A stretch of DNA of 19,749 nucleotides, from assembly GCA_039183635.1 (NCBI GenBank), contig JBCDBL010000082.1:1-19749 (forward strand), written 5' to 3'. The stretch's first letter is position 1. Every line of letters starts with the position of its first letter. Below are positions 15,382 to 19,749 of the stretch, in pieces. This stretch comes from JBCDBL01 sp039183635. GTDB taxonomy: Bacteria > Pseudomonadota > Alphaproteobacteria > Caulobacterales > Parvularculaceae. A program made the position numbers and the translations under genes. The notes beneath the pieces are model-generated. The model was not told the DNA's origin. It was given only the letters and a program-made list of their open reading frames with translations, and ran no database searches.

Positions 15382-16140
15382 TTAAGCGCGGTCCGTCGGC
15401 GCGATTTCAACGCCTGCGGCTATAAGGGCTGCGTTTAAACGCTTCACGACGGCCGTGTCGTCTGGCCCTTCCACATGGACGCAGGCGGTATCGGCCGGCA
15501 AATCTATCCAGCTTCCGTCGGAGGCTTTGGCCCGCTGTTCCTTTGCGAGCGTCGCGAGCTGGTCGACCATGGCGTCGAAATCGTTGAGGAGACCCCCCGG
15601 TTTCGTCCGGGTGCGGGGCATGCCGTCAGGGTCGTAGATGCGCCCGGCGAACATATCCGCCGCGATTCGCAAACCTGCCTTGCGCCCCGCCGGGATCAAC
15701 TCCCCGAAGGCGTATAAAACAAGCGATGAATCATACGCCGCCGTCGCCTTTGCGACGATTTCGGCAAGATCCGTCCGCCGTCCGGCAAGCCAGCCAAGGG
15801 CGCCGTGGGGCTTCACATGGCGCAGACGCGCGCCCTCGGCCTTGGCGATTCCTGCAACGGCGCTGATCTGGTAGAGGATCGCATCCTCCAGCGCCTGGGG
15901 CGGCGTTTTCATCTCGTGAAGACCGAAGCCCATCCTGTCCGGATAGGACGGGTGCGCCCCGATCGACACGTTATTGTCCCGGGCGAGCTGCACGGCGCGC
16001 CGGATGGTGGTGGGATCGCCGCCATGGAACCCGCACCCGATGTTGGCCGAGCTGATAAAGGGCATCACGCCTTCGTCGTCGCCCATTTTGTAGGCCCCGT
16101 AGGATTCGCCGAGGTCGCAATTCAGATCCAGTTGAGCCAT
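15382..16140 (-). CDS. LamB/YcsF family protein, 5-oxoprolinase subunit A-like
   Basis: A 252-residue protein of the LamB/YcsF (PxpA) family, a glycoside-hydrolase/deacetylase-like barrel. Family motifs are 'LDLNCDLGESYG' at the N-terminus, 'SSANIGCGFHGGDP' (about 30-43), 'SIGAHPSYPDR', 'RHVKPHGAL' (about 108-116) and 'AADMFAGRIYDPDG'. In bacterial 5-oxoprolinase, PxpA works with PxpB and PxpC to hydrolyse pyroglutamate using ATP. No PxpB or PxpC is present here, and the ATP-using role could instead be filled by HyuA/HyuB on the opposite strand. The usual 'PHGALYN' is 'PHGALGW', and the C-terminal 'VHGD' motif is 'VHVE', so substrate specificity may differ from oxoprolinase. It is the second gene after the SDR on the minus strand with a 24-base gap, probably co-transcribed. 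I withhold the pxpA symbol for these reasons. Confidence 0.87.
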   Translation of the reverse strand: MAQLDLNCDLGESYGAYKMGDDEGVMPFISSANIGCGFHGGDPTTIRRAVQLARDNNVSIGAHPSYPDRMGFGLHEMKTPPQALEDAILYQISAVAGIAKAEGARLRHVKPHGALGWLAGRRTDLAEIVAKATAAYDSSLVLYAFGELIPAGRKAGLRIAADMFAGRIYDPDGMPRTRTKPGGLLNDFDAMVDQLATLAKEQRAKASDGSWIDLPADTACVHVEGPDDTAVVKRLNAALIAAGVEIAPTDRA

Positions 16141-16164
16141 AGCCGAAATATCCTGTGCGCCGCG

Positions 16165-16941
16165 TTACAACCGAACGATGCCGCCGTCGACGCTTAACGT
16201 CTGCCCGGTGACGCTGGCGCCGCCGGGGGAGGCGAGGAAGACCACGGCGTCGGCCACATGTTGGGGCGGAATCTTCCTGCCCACGGGGATTGAGGCCACC
16301 ACTTGTCGTTCGTAGGCGTCTTTATCGACCTGCTGAAGGTCGCTCTGCTCGCGAAACACCTCATCCAGCATGCCCGTGTCCGTTGGGCCGGGGCAGATGG
16401 CGTTCACCGTCACGCCATGGGGCGCCATGTCGAGGGCGAGGCCTTTGGTGAGGCCCAAAAGGCCGGCCTTGGAGGCGCAGTAATGGACATGATTTTTCAC
16501 CCCGATGCGGCCGGCTGTGGAGCTGATGTTGATGATGGCGCCGCCGCCGCCTCGCGACTTCATGTGACGCACGGCCTCCCGGCAGCAAAAGAACGCGCCC
16601 TTGAGATTGACGTTCATCGTCTCATCCCATTCCTCGACCGTCATGTCTTCGATGGCGGCGATTTTCACAAGCCCCGCATTGTTCACCAGAACATCGATGC
16701 GGCCGAGGGCCTTAAGGGCGTCTTGAAACGCGCGCTCAACATGGCCTTCCGATGTAATGTCCAACTGCGCCCAAAAATCCGGCTTGGCCGGATCATTCTC
16801 TTCAAAACGGGGCGCCGAAATATCAGCGCCCGCCACAACGGCGCCCGCGTCATGCAGAGCTGTCGTGATCGCACGGCCGATGCCGCCGCCGGCGCCGGTG
16901 ATGAACGCTGTTTTGTTTTTAAGATCCGCCATAAAATCCAT
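16165..16941 (-). CDS. Short-chain dehydrogenase/reductase (SDR)
   Basis: A 258-residue classical SDR, cytoplasmic and probably tetrameric. The cofactor motif 'TGAGGGIG' is at residues 15-22. An Asp (about 40, in 'VVAGADIS') at the end of the second strand favours NAD(H) over NADP(H). 'NNAG' is at 87-90 and the catalytic triad is Ser141, Tyr154 and Lys158 ('HYCASKAG'). 'ICPGPTDTGML' and the end 'VTGQTLSVDGGIVRL' are typical. It interconverts a hydroxyl and a ketone; the substrate is unknown, but context suggests a hydroxylated intermediate of the neighbouring pathway. It is the first gene of the minus-strand unit, divergent from lacI across a perfect LacI-type operator. The start could also be the ATG three codons later (16932); neither has a strong ribosome site. 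Confidence 0.92.
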   Translation of the reverse strand: MDFMADLKNKTAFITGAGGGIGRAITTALHDAGAVVAGADISAPRFEENDPAKPDFWAQLDITSEGHVERAFQDALKALGRIDVLVNNAGLVKIAAIEDMTVEEWDETMNVNLKGAFFCCREAVRHMKSRGGGGAIINISSTAGRIGVKNHVHYCASKAGLLGLTKGLALDMAPHGVTVNAICPGPTDTGMLDEVFREQSDLQQVDKDAYERQVVASIPVGRKIPPQHVADAVVFLASPGGASVTGQTLSVDGGIVRL

Positions 16942-17049
16942 GTTAAATCATCGGCCGTGCGCGTCATGCGCCGCCAAAGTAACAAGAACTATAGCCGAAT
17001 TGAATAAGATGTGATAGCGCTATCAGCAATGAAGGATTGTTTTCAAGCG
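16942..17049. promoter_or_regulatory. Divergent promoter region between SDR and lacI
   Basis: This 108-base gap separates genes transcribed away from each other, so it must contain both promoters. It holds the perfect LacI-type dyad at 17012-17025. AT-rich sequence lies at 16976-17010, but no clear -35/-10 pair can be assigned by eye. Confidence 0.6.
17012..17025. promoter_or_regulatory. Perfect LacI-family operator between SDR and lacI
   Basis: TGATAGCGCTATCA is a perfect 14-bp palindrome with central CG, the classical architecture of LacI/GalR-family sites. It sits 24 bases before the chosen lacI start and 70 bases before the SDR start, so one bound dimer could both autoregulate lacI and control the SDR unit. 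The 12/14 match at 9317-9330 ties in the dioxygenase operon. Confidence 0.8.
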
Positions 17050-18171
17050 ATGACGACAGACACAAAAACTTCCAAGCCGCTTGCCCGAACGCGTGCTTCT
17101 GCGGCGGCGGGGGCCTCTAAAAGGGCAAAGCCGAAAGCCGCCAAGGCGAAAGAAGCGATTTCGAGAAAGCGCGGCCATGTGCGGATTGAAGATGTCGCCA
17201 AGGTGGCGGGCGTCGGCGCCATGACCGTATCGCGCGCCTTGAACCAGCCGCATACGGTGTCGGCGGAAAAACGAAAGCTGGTGGCCGACGCGATCCGCAA
17301 AACGGGGTATGTTCCCAATCTCGTCGCCGGCAGCCTCGCCTCCAGCCGCAGCAAGATCATCGCTGTCATCAACCCGGCGATGCGCACCTCCATTTTCTCC
17401 GATATGACCCAGGGCATGTGGGACGTTTTGGAAAAAGAGGACTATCAGCTGCTCCTTGGAAGTACGGATTACTCCCAGCGGCGCGAGGATAAATTGATAC
17501 GCACATTCATCAGCCGGCGAGTGGATGGTCTTGTTCTAACGGGTGCGTCGCACTCAAAAAGCTCTCGACGTCAACTTGAAAATAACAACATCACCGTCAT
17601 CGAGACATTTGACTTGCCGGCCGATCCTATTGACATGGTGGTCGGCTTTTCCGCGTTTGAAGCGGCGGCGGAAATGGCGCGTCTGGCGGGGGCGTGGGGG
17701 TATAAAAACCCCGGGATCATCACCGCCCCGAAAACCACCGACAACCGCACCCAACGTCGTATTGACGGGTTTATCAGCGGCTTGAAAGACGTAAAACTGC
17801 GCTTGAAAAAGAAATCCGTATGCGAGGCGCAGGCGCTCACCATGAAAGCCGGCGGCGCTGCTCTGGAGCAGCTTCTGGCGGCCGATCCGACAATCGACAT
17901 TGTGCTGTGCACCAACGACATATTGGCGGTGGGGGCGTTGCTTGCCTGCCAGCGAAACGGCTGGTCCTCGCCAGAACGCGTCGCGGTCACCGGATTCGGC
18001 GATATAGAAATCGCAGACCAGCTGAGCCCTTCTCTCACAACCGTGCGCGTGCGCGGATATGAGATGGGACAGCGCATCGGCGAGTTGATGCTGGCGCGGC
18101 TCCAGGGGGACGTCGCGCAAGCCCATATCTGCGACATGGGGTTTGAAATTATCCGCAGGCAAAGCGCCTAA
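17050..18171 (+). CDS. LacI-family transcriptional regulator (GntR-like subgroup)
   Basis: A 373-residue DNA-binding regulator. The helix-turn-helix 'RIEDVAKVAGVGAMTVSRAL' (about residues 45-64) is a textbook LacI head piece, and the hinge helix lies around 'PNLVAGSLAS' (89-98). A periplasmic-binding-protein-like effector domain follows ('IIAVINPAM', 'RRVDGLVLTG', 'VAVTGFGDIEIADQLSPSLTTVRV'). An unusual Lys/Ala/Arg-rich stretch of about 40 residues precedes the helix-turn-helix. I chose ATG 17050, with AAGGA at 17032-17036 rather far upstream (13 bases). ATG 17029 is possible, and GTG 17011 is unlikely because it begins in the operator. It is divergent from the SDR gene and 49 bases before the POT transporter. 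It most likely represses its own locus and the dioxygenase operon until a pathway intermediate binds; this is inferred from the matching operators. Confidence 0.93.
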   Translation: MTTDTKTSKPLARTRASAAAGASKRAKPKAAKAKEAISRKRGHVRIEDVAKVAGVGAMTVSRALNQPHTVSAEKRKLVADAIRKTGYVPNLVAGSLASSRSKIIAVINPAMRTSIFSDMTQGMWDVLEKEDYQLLLGSTDYSQRREDKLIRTFISRRVDGLVLTGASHSKSSRRQLENNNITVIETFDLPADPIDMVVGFSAFEAAAEMARLAGAWGYKNPGIITAPKTTDNRTQRRIDGFISGLKDVKLRLKKKSVCEAQALTMKAGGAALEQLLAADPTIDIVLCTNDILAVGALLACQRNGWSSPERVAVTGFGDIEIADQLSPSLTTVRVRGYEMGQRIGELMLARLQGDVAQAHICDMGFEIIRRQSA

Positions 18172-18193
18172 AGGCTTAAACGAAAATAATAAA

Positions 18194-18210
18194 GCTGCGT
18201 CATGCGCAGC
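18194..18210. other. Hairpin between lacI and the transporter gene
   Basis: GCTGCG (18194-18199) pairs with CGCAGC (18205-18210) around TCATG, immediately before the ribosome site GGGAGG (18211-18216) of the transporter. There is no T run. It could modulate translation of the transporter or end some lacI transcripts; either is inference. Confidence 0.35.
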
Positions 18211-18220
18211 GGGAGGGAAC

Positions 18221-19708
18221 ATGGCCGCCGCACTGGATAAATATATGCCTTCCTTTTTGAAGGGGCACCACCCCGGCCTCGGCGTTATGGCTATGACCGA
18301 GATATGGGAGCGTCTGGCCTATTACGGCATGCGGGCCATTCTCGTGTTGTTCCTCGTGGACACGGCGCAAGGTTTTTCCCTGGACGAGGATTACGCAGCC
18401 TCCGTCTATGGCTTGTTTCTGTCCGTTGCGTATATGACGTCCCTGATGGGCGGATGGTTCGGCGATCGCGTATTGGGATCGGTGCAGGCCATTATGCTGG
18501 GCGCCATCTTCATGATGATTGGCAATTTCATCCTGGCCTTGTCGGCGGAGCTGAATGTTTTTTATCTCGGCCTGTTTTTTATTGTGCTTGGGCTGAGCCT
18601 GCTGAAGCCGAACATCAGCGCCGTGATTTCCTTCCTGTACCCCGAAGGCGGCGCCCGTCGCGATACGGCTTTTTACATCTTTTATCTGGCGATCAATGTC
18701 GGCGCCCTGATCGGCCCGTTCGTCACCGCCACCGCTGCGGCCATGTACGGCTTTCGAGCCGGTTTCGCCTGCGCGGGCATCGGCATGATCTTGGGGATTG
18801 CACAGTTGGCGTTCGCCATCAAATTTAAGACCGTTACTCTTGATCTTGGGGCGGCGAACAGCGGCGGCCGGATCGGACAGCGCACCAAACTCGTCGCCTG
18901 GGCCTGCGTGGCGCTGGTCGTCGCCATGATCCTTCTAATTCTGTTTGGGGATATGGAGGTGGAGATCAATGCGATTCTCGATGGGATCGGCGTTTTCCTG
19001 CTTTTTGTCGCAATTGGCTACTTTTCCTTTTTGTTTCTGTCGAAGGATTTGACGATACAGGAAAAGAAGGGCGTTGGCGGGCTGCTGATTCTGTTTTTCG
19101 GTGCGATCTTGTTTTATCTCGGCTTGTCGCAACCGGGGTCGTCATTCAACCTGTTTACGGATGATTACACGAATAAAACAATTTGGGGTTTTGATATTCC
19201 AACGGGTTGGTTTCAGGCGATCAATCCCGCCTTTACGCTTCTATTGACGCCGTTTTTTACCTGGCTTTGGGTGAACCTCGATGAAAAGGACAAAAATCCT
19301 CCGGTTGTTGCGAAGTTCGCTATTGCAATTATGTGTACGGCCGTCGCCTTTGCGGCCATAGGGTATGCGGCGCTAAATGTAACGGAGGATGCATTGGCGT
19401 CGCCATGGTGGCTTGTACTGACATATTTTGCGCAAACCTGTGCTGAAATTATCTTGATACCGATCGGCCTTAGTTTTGTGACAAAGCTAATGCCCGACAG
19501 ATATGTCGGGCAGGGTATGGGCATCTGGTTTTTGTCCGTTTCCATCGGATATCTGCTCGGTGGGCGGTATGCCGGCGCCATGGACTACGATAGCTCTGTG
19601 GCGATGGGGCAACAGTTCCTATGGATTTCAGGTGTTTTCGCCATTTCCTCAATTATTATGTTTGCTATTGTGCGTGTCGTAAGGCCTCTTTTTAAAGAGG
19701 TGGAATAG
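18221..19708 (+). CDS. POT-family (PTR2) proton-coupled peptide transporter
   Basis: A 495-residue inner-membrane major-facilitator protein with about 14 hydrophobic segments, of the proton-dependent oligopeptide transporter family. The POT signature 'EIWERLAYYG' (ExxER plus YYG) is in the first segment, and the conserved lysine is in 'LLKPNISAVISF'. The second signature 'FYIFYLAINVGALIGP' follows, and the glutamate of the C-terminal bundle is in 'AEIILIPIGLSFVTKL'. So the residues that couple protons and bind peptide termini in known members appear intact. It starts at ATG 18221 with GGGAGG 4 bases upstream; the open frame reaches back to 18143 but those codons overlap lacI. Location right after lacI suggests regulated uptake of the pathway substrate, which may be a di- or tripeptide or a peptide-like amide; some relatives carry other solutes. 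Only 41 AT-rich bases follow to the window end, with no clear terminator. Confidence 0.93.
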   Translation: MAAALDKYMPSFLKGHHPGLGVMAMTEIWERLAYYGMRAILVLFLVDTAQGFSLDEDYAASVYGLFLSVAYMTSLMGGWFGDRVLGSVQAIMLGAIFMMIGNFILALSAELNVFYLGLFFIVLGLSLLKPNISAVISFLYPEGGARRDTAFYIFYLAINVGALIGPFVTATAAAMYGFRAGFACAGIGMILGIAQLAFAIKFKTVTLDLGAANSGGRIGQRTKLVAWACVALVVAMILLILFGDMEVEINAILDGIGVFLLFVAIGYFSFLFLSKDLTIQEKKGVGGLLILFFGAILFYLGLSQPGSSFNLFTDDYTNKTIWGFDIPTGWFQAINPAFTLLLTPFFTWLWVNLDEKDKNPPVVAKFAIAIMCTAVAFAAIGYAALNVTEDALASPWWLVLTYFAQTCAEIILIPIGLSFVTKLMPDRYVGQGMGIWFLSVSIGYLLGGRYAGAMDYDSSVAMGQQFLWISGVFAISSIIMFAIVRVVRPLFKEVE

Positions 19709-19749
19709 TATAGATTTTATAATATTCATAATTGTGTCTTTGATTTTGA

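Noticed and set aside
18143..18220. An upstream start for the POT transporter.
   Set aside because: The frame overlaps lacI and has no good ribosome site, whereas ATG 18221 has GGGAGG 4 bases before it.
19685..19700. Inverted repeat CCTCTTT/AAAGAGG as a terminator for the transporter gene.
   Set aside because: It lies inside the coding sequence before the stop, has a 2-base loop and no following T run.

Overview
The window looks like chromosomal DNA of a TonB-receptor-rich, aerobic, heterotrophic alphaproteobacterium. The base composition is GC-rich, the first gene is the C-terminal half of a TonB-dependent receptor, and the sarcosine oxidase operon has the soxBDAG-purU order familiar from that class. 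I cannot name a genus from sequence alone. I saw no rRNA, tRNA, insertion sequence, phage gene or CRISPR array. Almost every base is accounted for by catabolic genes with short intergenic control regions.

Layout. (1) 2-1051: the 3' end of a TonB-dependent outer-membrane receptor. (2) 1175-2928: a two-gene unit with an ATGA overlap. It pairs an FAD monooxygenase resembling the monooxygenase half of salicylyl-CoA/anthraniloyl-CoA hydroxylases with a WrbA/flavodoxin-like FMN protein. (3) 3073-9063: soxB-soxD-soxA-soxG-purU, a complete heterotetrameric sarcosine oxidase plus formyl-tetrahydrofolate deformylase. It is preceded by a GC-containing hairpin and by an AT-rich palindrome that looks like an operator. 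(4) 9064-9363: a 300-base control region with hairpins and a LacI-type operator. (5) 9364-15370: a four-gene unit of PhyH-type 2-oxoglutarate dioxygenase, DSD1/D-threonine-aldolase-like PLP protein, hydantoinase/oxoprolinase A and hydantoinase/oxoprolinase B. (6) 16941-15382 on the minus strand: a short-chain dehydrogenase, then a LamB/YcsF (PxpA-like) protein, running convergently into unit 5 with only 11 bases between the stop codons. (7) 17050-19708: a LacI-family regulator followed by a POT-family proton-coupled (peptide) transporter.

How it fits together. A perfect 14-bp palindrome lies between the divergent SDR and lacI genes. A 12/14 match to it lies 34 bases upstream of the dioxygenase start. 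This suggests that the LacI-family protein controls units 5, 6 and 7 as one regulon: uptake (POT), side-chain hydroxylation (PhyH), ATP-dependent opening of a cyclic amide (HyuAB, perhaps with the PxpA-like protein), PLP chemistry on an amino acid product, and an SDR redox step. The substrate is unknown. The adjacent sarcosine oxidase makes an N-methylated cyclic amide or N-methyl amino acid an attractive but unproven guess. This cassette is the strongest candidate for an undescribed pathway here. A notable oddity inside it is that the PLP protein lacks both residues that normally bind the catalytic metal in its family.
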